Positions 18,228 to 26,520 of a stretch of 30,277 nucleotides of DNA are shown here, in pieces (within the stretch, counting starts at the first letter, position 1; each line of letters opens with the position of its first letter). The stretch spans positions 1 through 30,277 of the forward strand of contig NZ_KL591028.1 of NCBI RefSeq assembly GCF_000716335.1, read 5' to 3'. The notes under the pieces are model-generated. The model did not search any database, was not told the DNA's origin, and saw nothing but the letters and a program-made list of their open reading frames with translations. The DNA is from Streptomyces sp. NRRL S-118 (GTDB lineage Bacteria > Actinomycetota > Actinomycetes > Streptomycetales > Streptomycetaceae). The translations under genes were made by a program, and so were the position numbers.

Positions 18228-21200
18228 GTGACACACGGCAACGGCAACGGCAACAGCGATCGCAAGACCAACGGCAACGGCTCCGGCGACCGCAACGGCG
18301 ATCGCGGCGCCAAGGGCTCCGGCTACCGCTTCGGCGTCCTGGGCGCCGCCCAGGTGCTGCGCCCCGACGGCACCGAGGCCCCGCTCCCGGGGCCACGGCT
18401 GCGGGCCCTCCTCACCGCGCTCGCCGCCGCCGCCGGGCGGACCGTCCCCGCCGGAACCCTGGCCGCCCAGCTGTGGACCGACGCACCGCCCGCCGACGAG
18501 ATCGCCGCACTCCAGGCGCTGGTCGGGCGACTGCGCAGAACCCTGGGCCGGGACGCCGTCGTCTCCGCGCCGGGCGGCTACCGGCTCGCCGCCCGCCCCG
18601 ACGACATCGACCTCTTCCGCTTCGAACGGCTCGCCTCCGACGGCGCCGCCGCGCTCGACGCCGGGGACCCCGCCACGGCGGCCCGCCTCCTCGACGAGGC
18701 CCTCGGCCTGTGGCGCGGGCCGGCCCTCGCGGACCTGCCGGGCCGGGGTACCGACCCCCTCGCCGCCCGGGCCCGGACACGGCACACCGAGGCCCGCCGC
18801 GCCCGGCTCGCCGCCGAAGTCGCGCTCGGCCGTCCGCAGGCCGCCCTGCCCGGACTCGCCGAACTCGCCGCGGACCGGCCGCTGGACGAGCCCCTCGCCG
18901 CCCTGCGGATCCGGGCCCTGCGGGCCGCCGGACGCCCGGCCGAGGCGCTCCAGGCGTACGAGGGCGTCCGCTCCGGGCTGGCCGCACGGCTCGGCACGGA
19001 CCCCGGACCGGAGCTGCGGGCGCTCCACGCGGAGCTGCTCGCCGCGGACGAGGAACCGGTACGCCACCGGGCGACGCCCGAGCCCGGCAACCTGCGCGCC
19101 CGGCTCACCTCCTTCGTCGGCCGCGACACCGAACTGACCGACCTCGCCGTCCAGGTGCGGCGCCACCGGCTGGTCACCCTCCTCGGGCCGGGCGGCGTCG
19201 GCAAGACCCGGCTCGCCCTGGAGGCGGCGGACACCGCCCGCGACCGGGCCCCAACGGACACCTGGCCCGACGGGGTCTGGCTCGCCGAACTCGCCCCCGT
19301 ACGCGACGAGGCGGACGTCGCCGGGACCGTGCTGACCGTGCTCGGCGCCCGCGAGCCGCTGAGCTGGACCGCCGACACCGGCGCCCGCGACCCGCTCGAC
19401 CGGCTCGTGGAGTACTGCGGCCGACGGCGGCTCCTGCTCGTCCTCGACAACTGCGAGCACGTCGTCGGCGCGGCCGCCCGGCTCGCCGACACGGTCCTGG
19501 CCGCCTGCCCCGGCGTCACCGTGCTCGCCACCAGCCGCGAGCCGCTCGGCGTCCCGGGCGAAGCCGTACGCCCCGTCGACCCGCTCCCCGAAGAGGCGGC
19601 GCTGCGGCTGCTCGCCGAGCGCGGAGGCTCCGCCCGCCCCGCGTTCCGCGTGACCGACGACCCGGAGGCGTGCGCCGAGATCTGCCGGCGCCTCGACGGC
19701 CTGCCCCTGGCGATCGAACTGGCCGCCGCCCGGCTGCGGGCTCTGTCCCCGCGACAGATGGCCGACCGCCTCGACGACCGGTTCCGCCTCCTGACGGGCG
19801 GCAGCCGCACGGCGCTGCCCCGCCAGCAGACCTTGCGCGCGGTCGTCGACTGGTCCTGGGAGCTGCTCGACGCGGCCGAGCGGACGGTTCTGCGCCGGCT
19901 GGCCGTCTTCTCCGGCGGCTGCACCCTCGCGCTCGCCGAGGAGGTCTGCGCCGAGCCCGACACCCTCGACCGCCTCACCTCGCTCGTCGACAAGTCGCTC
20001 GTGGTCGCCGACCCGGCACCCGACGGGACCATGCGCTACCGCCTCCTGGAGACCGTCGCCGACTACGCCGCCGAACGGCTCGCCGAGGCGGGGGAGCGCG
20101 AAGCCACCGCCCGCCGCCACCTCACCGCACACCGGGAACTGGTGCGCACCGGCGAGCGCGAACTGCGCGGACCGCGCCAGGCGGCATGGCTGCGCGTCTT
20201 CGAGGCCGAGCACGACAACATCCGTGCCGCGCTGCGTACCGCCGTCGAGCTCGGCGAGGAGCAGCAGGGCCTGTGCGTGGTCCTGTGCCTGAACTGGTTC
20301 TGGCAACTGCGCGGCCATGTGACCGACGCCCGCACCTGGTCGGCGGCGGTCGCCGCGCTCGGTCCCGACCCGTTCCTCCCGCCGGTGCGGCGCGCCGTTC
20401 CCCTGCACCGGAGGTGCACCGACACGCCGCCGCCGTGGGACGACGAGACCCTGTGGGAGGCCCGGCGCGGTGTCCGCCTGATGGCCTTCGCCTCCGACGG
20501 CAGCCAGGGAGCCGCCGCGCTGGAGAAGCCCGAGAACCGCGCCTACCTGGAGGCGATCGCCGACACGTACCGCCCCGGCATGCCGCAGAACTGCCGCCAC
20601 CCCGGTGCCATGTGGTTCTTCGTCCGCCTGCTCCTCGGTGAGTTCCGGGGCCTGCCCGACACGATGGCCGCCACCGTGGAGTCCACCCGGGAGCACGGCG
20701 ACGACGCCGACATCGCCTTCGCCCTGCTGATGCGGGCCAAGCTCCTCCAGGAGGAGGGCACCGACGCCGACGAGGCGCTCGCGCGGTTCGAGGCCGTCGG
20801 CGACCGATGGGGCATCGCCGAGTCGCTCTCCGCACGCGGCGAGGCCCACGACCGCGCCGGGCGGTACGCGGAAGCGGCCCGGGACTTCGAACGGGCCATG
20901 GCAAGCGCGGAGCGCATCGGTGCGCACAGCCAGGTCACCGTCTTCCAGGCCCGCCTCGCGTCCGTACGGCTCCGGCTCGCCACCACCCCCGCCGAGCGCG
21001 AGCAGGCCGAGAACCTGCTCCTCGCCGCCGCCGACGCGGCGCGCACGTACAACGTCGAGGCCGTCAGCACCGCCCGGCTGCTGCTCGCGCAGCACTACGG
21101 CCGCACGGGCCGCGTCCCCCTCGCCCGTCACCAGCTCGACGTCATCGAGCGGGAGCTCATCCCCGGCATCGCCGAGATGTTCACCGGCATGCTGCTGGGC

Positions 21201-21605
21201 CTGCACGCCTGGCTGGACTGCCTGAACGGCGATCACGCACGTGCCCGTGAACGCCTCGCCCAGGCCGTGCGCCGGCTGGAGACGCTGGCCTACCTGGTCG
21301 CCCCGCACATGGTCCTCGGCCAGTTCCCCACCGCCGCGTGGGCCATGGCCGGCCACGGCGACCCGTCCGACGGCGCCCGGCTCCTCGGGGCGTACGACCG
21401 GCACGTCGCCGACCTGGCCGGTACGGGCTTCCGCCAGCTCCCCGTCGACGCGGAGAGGGAGATCCGGGACCGTGCGGAGAGGGAGCTGCGCGCCGTCCTG
21501 GACGACGCGTCGCTCGCCCGCGCCCACGCCGAGGGCCGCGCCCTCGGGCTCAAGGAGGCCGCCGCCCTCGTCCGCCGAGGGGCGCCCCGAAAGGGGGTGG
21601 TGTAG
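18228..21605 (+). CDS. AfsR/SARP-family regulator with NB-ARC ATPase and helical repeats
   Basis: 1125 aa from the GTG at 18228 (1136 from the ATG at 18195). A Gly/Asn/Asp-rich lead (residues 2-32, HGNGNGNS, NGNGSGDRNGDRG) precedes an OmpR-like winged helix (YRFGVLGAAQVL to GGYRLAAR). A BTAD helical domain follows (about 120-265, DLFRFERL to GTDPGPELRALHAELL). The NB-ARC/STAND ATPase has Walker A GPGGVGKTRLALE near 320, LLLVLDNCEHV near 402 and GLPLAIELAAARLRALS. The remainder is TPR-like helices. By family it activates target promoters, often for secondary metabolites, with ATP-dependent switching. The GTG has no clear ribosome site, but GACAAT ends 6 nt before it, so a leaderless transcript is plausible. 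No biosynthetic cluster adjoins it, so it may be pleiotropic like AfsR. Confidence 0.88.
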   Translation: MTHGNGNGNSDRKTNGNGSGDRNGDRGAKGSGYRFGVLGAAQVLRPDGTEAPLPGPRLRALLTALAAAAGRTVPAGTLAAQLWTDAPPADEIAALQALVGRLRRTLGRDAVVSAPGGYRLAARPDDIDLFRFERLASDGAAALDAGDPATAARLLDEALGLWRGPALADLPGRGTDPLAARARTRHTEARRARLAAEVALGRPQAALPGLAELAADRPLDEPLAALRIRALRAAGRPAEALQAYEGVRSGLAARLGTDPGPELRALHAELLAADEEPVRHRATPEPGNLRARLTSFVGRDTELTDLAVQVRRHRLVTLLGPGGVGKTRLALEAADTARDRAPTDTWPDGVWLAELAPVRDEADVAGTVLTVLGAREPLSWTADTGARDPLDRLVEYCGRRRLLLVLDNCEHVVGAAARLADTVLAACPGVTVLATSREPLGVPGEAVRPVDPLPEEAALRLLAERGGSARPAFRVTDDPEACAEICRRLDGLPLAIELAAARLRALSPRQMADRLDDRFRLLTGGSRTALPRQQTLRAVVDWSWELLDAAERTVLRRLAVFSGGCTLALAEEVCAEPDTLDRLTSLVDKSLVVADPAPDGTMRYRLLETVADYAAERLAEAGEREATARRHLTAHRELVRTGERELRGPRQAAWLRVFEAEHDNIRAALRTAVELGEEQQGLCVVLCLNWFWQLRGHVTDARTWSAAVAALGPDPFLPPVRRAVPLHRRCTDTPPPWDDETLWEARRGVRLMAFASDGSQGAAALEKPENRAYLEAIADTYRPGMPQNCRHPGAMWFFVRLLLGEFRGLPDTMAATVESTREHGDDADIAFALLMRAKLLQEEGTDADEALARFEAVGDRWGIAESLSARGEAHDRAGRYAEAARDFERAMASAERIGAHSQVTVFQARLASVRLRLATTPAEREQAENLLLAAADAARTYNVEAVSTARLLLAQHYGRTGRVPLARHQLDVIERELIPGIAEMFTGMLLGLHAWLDCLNGDHARARERLAQAVRRLETLAYLVAPHMVLGQFPTAAWAMAGHGDPSDGARLLGAYDRHVADLAGTGFRQLPVDAEREIRDRAERELRAVLDDASLARAHAEGRALGLKEAAALVRRGAPRKGVV

Positions 21606-21663
21606 CGGATGCGAACGGGGTACCCGGCGACGACAATGACTGCAGGACGAACAAGGAGGCGGC

Positions 21664-21867
21664 ATGAACGCTGAGCCCGATTCGACCTCCCAGCGAGAGC
21701 GCGTCACGCCCGACCGCCTGCTGCACAGCGGCGCCGAGAGCGACGACTACACCGCGGAAGACCTGGTGCTCGCTTCGGGACGTGACGTGAACCCGAAGAA
21801 CCTGGCCTGGGCAGAGCGCCGGATGGCCGAGAAGGGCAAGGCCGCCCTCGACGAATTGCTCCCCTGA
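21664..21867 (+). CDS. Small conserved-looking acidic protein
   Basis: 67 aa. A strong ribosome site (AGGAGG, 5 nt from the ATG) and steady GC3 support a real gene. The sequence is acidic with an N-terminal Ser/Arg region and a central SDDYTAEDLVLASGRDVNPKNLAWAE, then a basic/acidic helix ending KAALDELLP. No signal peptide or membrane segment. I do not recognise a named family; it looks like the small proteins shared widely among Streptomyces. It follows the SARP gene by 58 nt and has its own hairpin terminator. Function unknown. Confidence 0.8.
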   Translation: MNAEPDSTSQRERVTPDRLLHSGAESDDYTAEDLVLASGRDVNPKNLAWAERRMAEKGKAALDELLP

Positions 21868-21868
21868 C

Positions 21869-21887
21869 GCGGGCGCCCCCCGCCCGC
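21869..21887 (+). terminator. Hairpin after 67-aa gene
   Basis: GCGGGCG / CGCCCGC, 7-bp perfect stem with a five-C loop, starting 1 nt after the stop. The convergent redox operon ends at 22062. Confidence 0.6.
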
Positions 21888-22061
21888 GGGCGGCACGGGC
21901 CGCGCGACCGCACTCCTGCTCCGGAGTGAAGCCGCGTGGCCCGGGCGTGCGCAACGGGCCCGGCCGGTCCCGCACCCGGCCGCGGCGGGATCGCCGGGGC
22001 CACGGATCACCCGATCCCGATCAAGCGCAAGCCACGGATCATCAAGGGTTCGGGCAACCGG

Positions 22062-23096
22062 TCAGCCCTGCGCCGGCGCCGGTGCGCCGGGAAGGCAGGC
22101 GAGCGGGCGGCGCAGGGACGTGTGCCCGGCGTCCCAGGACGCCAGCACCCGCTCCTCCCAGCGTTCGTCCAGCCACACCGTCGCACGGATCCCGAACGCG
22201 ATGTCCCCCGCCAGCTCCGGCTCACGAGAGAGCAGGTCACCGAGGACGTGGCGGCGCATCACCTGCTCGTGCACCGCGTCCGCCTCGACGTGCTCGGTGA
22301 AGAACCGCACGCACCGCTCCTCGGCTCCGAGCCGCTCCAGCGCCTTGGCCATCCGCCGGGCCCCCGGCGGCGAGGTGATCTCCAGCACCGCGAAGTTCCC
22401 GGCCGCCGCGCCCCGCAGCGAGCGGTGCAGCCCGAACAGGGACATCACGTTCACCGTGGCGAGCGTGACGGCCGGCACCAGGTCCAGATAGCGGCCGTAC
22501 GAGGCGTCGAGCCCGGCCCCGTCCATGAGCTCCGCGAACAGCCGCGCGTGCACCCGCTCGCCGTGACCGGCGCCGAACTCGTCGAACGCGACCGCCACCA
22601 GCGACGCCTTCGCCTGGCCCTCCAGGCGGGGGATCAGCCACGCCTGCGGGTCCGACTCCTTGAGCTGGTACGGCGAGCGGTGCACCAGGTACTCGCGCAT
22701 CAGCTCCCAGGTGCCCTCGTCCATCAACCGGTGCGACACCCCGTGCCCGTCGACGGGCTCCACCAGCAACGGCTCCAGGGCCGCGTCCACGGCCGGAGCA
22801 CCGACGCCGTCGCCCTCCCGAGGCACGGCCTCGCGCAGCGCCGCCAGGAACGCCTCCTCCATCGGCCTGCGCAGCCCCAGCAGGGCCGGGTCCCACTCCC
22901 GCTCGTCGTCGACGCCCTCCAGAGCCCGGTAGTGCGGTTCGTACGACAGGTACAGCGCGAGCTGGAGGTCCTCGCCGAACGGATCGGCGTCCGCGACGGA
23001 CGGGGCCTCCGGTGGCGCGGCCCCGCCCAGCAGGACGTCCCGGACGGCCGCCGACAGCGGACCGCGCGGCTCGGGAAGCGGAGCCGGATGGGTCAT
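22062..23096 (-). CDS. Haem-oxygenase-like diiron (iron-containing redox) protein
   Basis: 344 aa, all-helical. It fits the 'iron-containing redox enzyme' group of haem-oxygenase-like diiron proteins. Candidate ligands: Glu147 in [11 protein letters not shown], Glu173 and His183 in [12 protein letters not shown], then His269, Asp273 and His276 in [10 protein letters not shown]. These match the E...E-x9-H...H-x3-D-x2-H layout of that fold. Known members oxidise, cleave or hydroxylate small amines or acids; many are unassigned. The ATG at 23096 overlaps the stop of the FAD/Rieske gene (ATGA), so they are translationally coupled and may act as oxidase and electron donor. The substrate is unknown. 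The Ala/Pro-rich N-terminus (1-40) has no signal. Confidence 0.82.
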   Translation of the reverse strand: MTHPAPLPEPRGPLSAAVRDVLLGGAAPPEAPSVADADPFGEDLQLALYLSYEPHYRALEGVDDEREWDPALLGLRRPMEEAFLAALREAVPREGDGVGAPAVDAALEPLLVEPVDGHGVSHRLMDEGTWELMREYLVHRSPYQLKESDPQAWLIPRLEGQAKASLVAVAFDEFGAGHGERVHARLFAELMDGAGLDASYGRYLDLVPAVTLATVNVMSLFGLHRSLRGAAAGNFAVLEITSPPGARRMAKALERLGAEERCVRFFTEHVEADAVHEQVMRRHVLGDLLSREPELAGDIAFGIRATVWLDERWEERVLASWDAGHTSLRRPLACLPGAPAPAQG

Positions 23097-24661
23097 CGGG
23101 CCTCCTCCTCGTCGACGTCGAACTGCTCCAGAGGCTTCATCGCCGGCCCCTGGACCACCTTGCCGTCCACGTCGAAGCGCGACCCGTGGCACGGGCACTC
23201 CCAGGCGCACTCCTCGTCGTTGAAGTGCACGATGCAGCCCAGGTGCGTGCAGCGCGCCGAGACCGCGTGCAGCGCGCCTGCCGCGTCCCGGTGCACCGCG
23301 AGCCGCCGCCCGCCGACCCGGACGACCGCGCCGGCACCGGGCTCGATGTCGGCCGTCGAATCGGCGTGCGCGCCTGGCAGCCGGTCGCCGATGAAGTGCT
23401 TGCCCACCTGGGCCTGGAGCCGCAGCATGGCGGGCGCCTCGCGCACCGGGTGCAGCCGCACCGGGTCGTACAGGCTCGTCCAGGCGGGCTCGCGGCCGCG
23501 GATCCGCGACGCCAGCAGATCGCCCGCCATCACCCCGTTGCTCATGCCCCACCCGGCGAACCCGGTCGCCACGTACGCGTGCCGGGAGCCCGCGTGCAGG
23601 CGCCCCACGTACGGCACGCGGTCGGTGGTGAAGTTGTCCTGCGTGGCCCAGCGGTGGGTGAGCTCGACCTCCGGGAACCGCTCGCGTGCCCATGACGCGA
23701 GCTTCCGGAACCGCTCGCCGACCTCGCCCTCGCCCTCCGTGCCGGGGGTGAACTTCTCGCCCGTGACGATCAGCATGCGCCGGCCCTCGCCGTACGGAGC
23801 CGTCCGCACCGACCGCGTACCGCCCTCCGGAGTCAGGTACATGCCCCCGGGGTCCTGACCGGCCGGGATCGGGCCCGCCACGACCAGCTCCCGCTTCGGC
23901 TCCAGCCGCGTGAACAGCAGCGCCCGGTCGAAGACGGGGTAGTGCGTGGCGACCACGACCTCCCGCGCCCTGACCGTGTGCCCGCCGCTCGTGGTCAGCT
24001 CGCAGGGCGTGCCCTCCTGGAGCCGGGTCACCCGGGTCCGTTCGAAGATCCGCCCGCCGAGCACCTCCAGGTCGGCGGCGAGCCCCAGCAGGAACTTGCG
24101 CGGGTGGAACTGCGCCTGGTTCTCGACCTTGACCGCGCCCGCCACCGGGAACGGCAGCGGCACCTCCGTCTCGTACGAAGCATCCAGGCCCGCCGCGCGC
24201 GCCGCCTCGGCCTCCTCGCGCAGCTTGCCGGCCATGGCCGGATCCTCGGTGTACGTATACGCCGGGAGCCGCTCCAGGTCGCAGTCGATGCCCAGTTCCT
24301 CGCTCACCTCGGCCACGTGGTCGACGGCGATCTGCTGCGAGTGGGCGTACAGCCGGGCGGCACGCGCGCCGTGCACCGAGGCGATCTCGGCGTACGCCAT
24401 GCCGTGCAGCGCCGACAGCTTCGCCGTGGTGTGGCCGGTCACGCCGGAGGCGATCCGGTCCGCCTCCAGCAGAACCACCGGGTGCCCTGCGCGCGCGACC
24501 TCCCACGCCGTGCACAGCCCCGCGATCCCGCCGCCGACCACGGCCACCTCGGTCTCGATGGAGGCGTCCAGGGGCGGGCGGGCCGGTCCCGGGGCGTACT
24601 CCATCCACAAGGAGCCGGCACCGGAGGCCGGGCCGGGGCCGGAACCGGGGTCGTACGTCAT
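23093..24661 (-). CDS. FAD-dependent oxidoreductase with C-terminal Rieske domain
   Basis: 522 aa. A DAO-type flavin domain starts with [15 protein letters not shown] (FAD-binding GxGxxG-like motif at 43-48) and an acidic [10 protein letters not shown]. It continues to [23 protein letters not shown], the second FAD contact. The final ~100 residues are a Rieske [2Fe-2S] domain: Cys471-x-His473 (CTHLGC) and Cys489/His492 (CPCHGS), with Cys476/Cys491 as the likely disulfide. All cluster ligands are present. The ATG at 24661 has GAGGAG 6 nt upstream. Upstream lies a GAGT-N15-GGGTAC promoter-like element. First of two coupled genes; it may pass electrons to the diiron protein downstream. Substrate not evident: the domain pair occurs in many actinobacteria and bacilli without a defined reaction. 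Confidence 0.9.
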   Translation of the reverse strand: MTYDPGSGPGPASGAGSLWMEYAPGPARPPLDASIETEVAVVGGGIAGLCTAWEVARAGHPVVLLEADRIASGVTGHTTAKLSALHGMAYAEIASVHGARAARLYAHSQQIAVDHVAEVSEELGIDCDLERLPAYTYTEDPAMAGKLREEAEAARAAGLDASYETEVPLPFPVAGAVKVENQAQFHPRKFLLGLAADLEVLGGRIFERTRVTRLQEGTPCELTTSGGHTVRAREVVVATHYPVFDRALLFTRLEPKRELVVAGPIPAGQDPGGMYLTPEGGTRSVRTAPYGEGRRMLIVTGEKFTPGTEGEGEVGERFRKLASWARERFPEVELTHRWATQDNFTTDRVPYVGRLHAGSRHAYVATGFAGWGMSNGVMAGDLLASRIRGREPAWTSLYDPVRLHPVREAPAMLRLQAQVGKHFIGDRLPGAHADSTADIEPGAGAVVRVGGRRLAVHRDAAGALHAVSARCTHLGCIVHFNDEECAWECPCHGSRFDVDGKVVQGPAMKPLEQFDVDEEEAR

Positions 24662-24711
24662 TGCTCACTCCTCATCACAACGATCACACCGTTTCACGTG
24701 GGATCTTCGAG

Positions 24712-24736
24712 GTACCCGTTACGCATGCGGCTACTC
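24712..24736 (-). promoter_or_regulatory. SigB-like stress promoter for FAD/Rieske operon
   Basis: On the minus strand: GAGT, 15 nt, GGGTAC (-10 at 24712-24717). This matches the GNNT-N14-16-GGGTAC/T form known for Streptomyces SigB-type sigma factors. GGTACC being self-complementary, the plus strand shows GTTT (24691-24694) and AGGTAC facing the HemK-like gene, a weaker match. Seen by eye only. Confidence 0.4.
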
Positions 24737-25384
24737 AGACCGCGTGGTGTGTACGAGCCCCAGGAAGACACAGAGCTGCTCGCGAAGGCCGCCCGCAGCG
24801 AACTGCGTACCCTGCATCTCGCGCACCACGCCGACGTACTCGACGTGGGAACCGGAACCGGTGCGCTGGCGCTGCTGGCGGCCACGTGCACGGCGGCTCG
24901 GGTGACCGCCGTCGACATCTCCTGGCGCGCCGTGCTCGCGGCGCGCTACAACGCCCGGCGCCTGGGCCTGCCGGTCCAGGTGCACCGTGGCGACCTGACA
25001 GGGCCGGTCAGGGGCCGGAAGTTCGACCTGATCCTCTCGAACCCGCCGTACGTCCGCTCCCCGCGCCCCGCGACCGGTGCGGCCGTGCGGACCTGGGCGG
25101 CGGGTGCGGACGGGCGCGCCGTCCTCGACCGGCTGTGCACCGAGGCGCCCACGCTGCTGAGGGAAGGGGGAGTGCTGCTCCTGGTGCAGTCGGCGCTGAG
25201 CGGGGTGGCCCCGACACTGGAGCGGCTCGGCGACGGAGGGCTGAGCGCACGGGTGGCGCTGCGCGACACGATCCCCTTCGGACCGGTGATGGAGGGCCAC
25301 GCCGAATGGCTGGAGCGGCACGGTGTGATCCGGCCCGGTGAGCGCAAGGAGGAGCTGGTGGTGATCCGTGCCCAGCGAACGTGA
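24725..25384 (+). CDS. HemK-like class I methyltransferase
   Basis: 219 aa. Motif I VLDVGTGTGALALL (about 38-51), acidic TAVDIS, and the catalytic LSNPPYV (104-110), typical of N5-glutamine and N6-adenine methyltransferases. The N-terminal RLLRPRGVYEPQEDTELLAKA matches the short HemK2/PrmC-like group, which lacks the release-factor recognition domain. It may methylate a Gln on a protein, but the NPPY motif also fits nucleic-acid or small-molecule acceptors. The ATG at 24725 lies 63 nt from the divergent FAD gene, its leader overlapping that gene's promoter. The CDGSH gene overlaps its end by 17 nt, so they form one operon. Confidence 0.85.
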   Translation: MRLLRPRGVYEPQEDTELLAKAARSELRTLHLAHHADVLDVGTGTGALALLAATCTAARVTAVDISWRAVLAARYNARRLGLPVQVHRGDLTGPVRGRKFDLILSNPPYVRSPRPATGAAVRTWAAGADGRAVLDRLCTEAPTLLREGGVLLLVQSALSGVAPTLERLGDGGLSARVALRDTIPFGPVMEGHAEWLERHGVIRPGERKEELVVIRAQRT

Positions 25385-25580
25385 GCCCGAGCACGTGGTG
25401 ATCGATCCCGAGGGGCCGATGCTGCTCGAGGGGCCGGTGGAGATACAGCTGCCGGACGGCGGCACGGCCCGCTCGGACCGCTTCATGGTCGCGGTGTGCA
25501 CCTGCCGTCGCAGCCGCCGCTATCCGTGGTGCGACACGAGCCACCGCCGCCGGATCCGGGGACCGGGCGGCCGCGAATGA
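25368..25580 (+). CDS. CDGSH-type iron-sulfur protein
   Basis: 70 aa. A single CDGSH motif, C-x-C-x2-S-x3-P-x-C-D-x2-H, spans Cys44, Cys46, Cys55 and His59 and binds a labile [2Fe-2S] cluster by three Cys and one His. Upstream is a small beta region (GPMLLEGPVEIQLPDG), seen in bacterial members. The start is the GTG at 25368, inside the end of the methyltransferase gene, with AAGGAGG-like purines about 14 nt upstream. Role inferred as redox sensing or electron transfer; its neighbours include a Rieske oxidoreductase and a diiron protein, a notable density of iron proteins. Confidence 0.88.
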   Translation: MPSEREPEHVVIDPEGPMLLEGPVEIQLPDGGTARSDRFMVAVCTCRRSRRYPWCDTSHRRRIRGPGGRE

Positions 25581-25581
25581 A

Positions 25582-25842
25582 ATGTCCAGGAATGCGTACT
25601 CGTATCCCATGACGTACCCGAACCCGGACCCAGATCCGGACCGCACTCCCGGCCTCGAGCCCGGTGGTGGTGTCCCGCCCGGCGAGACGCCGCCCGGCGA
25701 GTCGAGCATGTCCGAAGCCGGGCCGAGGGAGACGCACAACCCGACGACCGGCTGGGCCAAGGCCCCGCTGGTCCTGATCATCCTCATCGTCGTACTCGTG
25801 GCGGCGCTGTTCGCCGCGATGGCCGTGGTGATCGCCCTGTGA
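25582..25842 (+). CDS. DUF6480-type small single-pass membrane protein
   Basis: 86 aa, or 77 if started at the ATG at 25609. A Pro/Asp/Gly-rich soluble part (YPNPDPDPDRTPGLEPGG, then PPGETPPGE) leads to one hydrophobic helix of ~25 residues (APLVLIILIVVLVAALFAAM) at the C-terminus. This pattern matches the short Streptomyces family labelled DUF6480. The ATG at 25582 lies 1 nt after the CDGSH stop (TGAAATG), fitting coupling; neither start has a strong ribosome site. Function unknown. Confidence 0.75.
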   Translation: MSRNAYSYPMTYPNPDPDPDRTPGLEPGGGVPPGETPPGESSMSEAGPRETHNPTTGWAKAPLVLIILIVVLVAALFAAMAVVIAL

Positions 25843-25861
25843 TGCGAAGGAGCTCCGGCAC

Positions 25862-26278
25862 ATGACAACCGCACGTCAGCTGATGACGAAGGGCGTCGAC
25901 TGCATCGGTGAACGGGACACGATCCTCCAGGCCGCCGAGATGATGACGCAGCTCGGCGTCGGGGCGATGCCCATCTGCGGCGAGGACGACAAGCTCAAGG
26001 GCATGCTGACCGACCGCGACATCGTGGTGAAGGCCCTCGGCGCGGGCAAGGACCCGGCGACCACCACGGCCGGTGAGCTGGCCCAGGGCCAGGTCGTGTA
26101 CGTGGACGCGGACGACGACGCGCAGATGGTGCTGCGCAGGATGTCCCAGCACAAGGTGCGTCGGCTGTCCGTCATAGAGAACCACCGCCTGGTCGGCATG
26201 ATCGCCCAGGCCGACGTGGTACGCGGCCTCCCGGACCCCCAGGTCGGCGACCTCCTGCAGGCCCTCTCCACCGACTGA
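25862..26278 (+). CDS. Tandem CBS-domain protein
   Basis: 138 aa made of two CBS motifs (about 1-65 and 75-135). The first has MTKGVDCIGERDTILQAAEMM, then GAMPICGEDDKLKGMLTDRDIV. The second has VYVDADDDAQMVLRRMSQHKVRRLSVIENHRLVGMIAQADVV. The paired domains form a Bateman module binding adenosine nucleotides. The TDRDIV Asp and AQADVV Asp are the usual ribose contacts. GAAGGAG lies ~8 nt before the ATG. It stands 19 nt after the DUF6480 gene, so it is probably the operon's last gene. Stand-alone CBS pairs are commonly stress-linked in actinobacteria; the ligand and partner are unknown. Confidence 0.9.
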   Translation: MTTARQLMTKGVDCIGERDTILQAAEMMTQLGVGAMPICGEDDKLKGMLTDRDIVVKALGAGKDPATTTAGELAQGQVVYVDADDDAQMVLRRMSQHKVRRLSVIENHRLVGMIAQADVVRGLPDPQVGDLLQALSTD

Positions 26279-26312
26279 CGCGACCCGTCCGCCCCCGTTT
26301 CTGCAAAAACGA

Positions 26313-26348
26313 TCCGCCCCGCCGGAGCACCTCACCGGCGGGGGCGGA
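26313..26348 (+). terminator. Strong hairpin after CBS gene
   Basis: TCCGCCCCGCCGG (26313-26325) pairs with CCGGCGGGGGCGGA (26335-26348; one bulged G) over a 9-nt loop, 34 nt past the stop. A small CGTTT/AAACG hairpin sits just before it (about 26297-26311). Confidence 0.75.
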
Positions 26349-26450
26349 CCGCCCGCGCGCCGGAGCAGGTGCTGCCGTGCCGCCACGCACCGGCGGGCAG
26401 GGGACCGGCGCGGGCCGCCGGCGGACCCCGGCAGCGGCCTTCCGGATTCC

Positions 26451-26464
26451 TGTAACAGGTTCTA
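26451..26464. promoter_or_regulatory. KstR-type box before acyl-CoA dehydrogenase
   Basis: TGTAACAGGTTCTA fits TNNAACNNGTTNNA, the motif reported for the steroid-catabolism repressor KstR in mycobacteria and related actinobacteria, at every fixed position. It lies 57 nt before the GTG start at 26521, where a promoter is expected. Confidence 0.5.
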
Positions 26465-26520
26465 CCGTGTCCGTCCTGCGACGCGCGCCGAGCAGCGACG
26501 AGACGACGCCTGGAGGAGCC

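Noticed and set aside
17913..21707. 1264-codon minus-strand open frame opposite the SARP gene
   Set aside because: Shadow frame; Gly/Arg/Glu-rich without recognisable motifs, while the plus strand has clear SARP, BTAD and NB-ARC motifs.
23097..24668. Extension of the diiron protein frame upstream to 24668
   Set aside because: It lies in a different frame of the FAD/Rieske gene; the ATGA overlap at 23093-23096 gives the true start.
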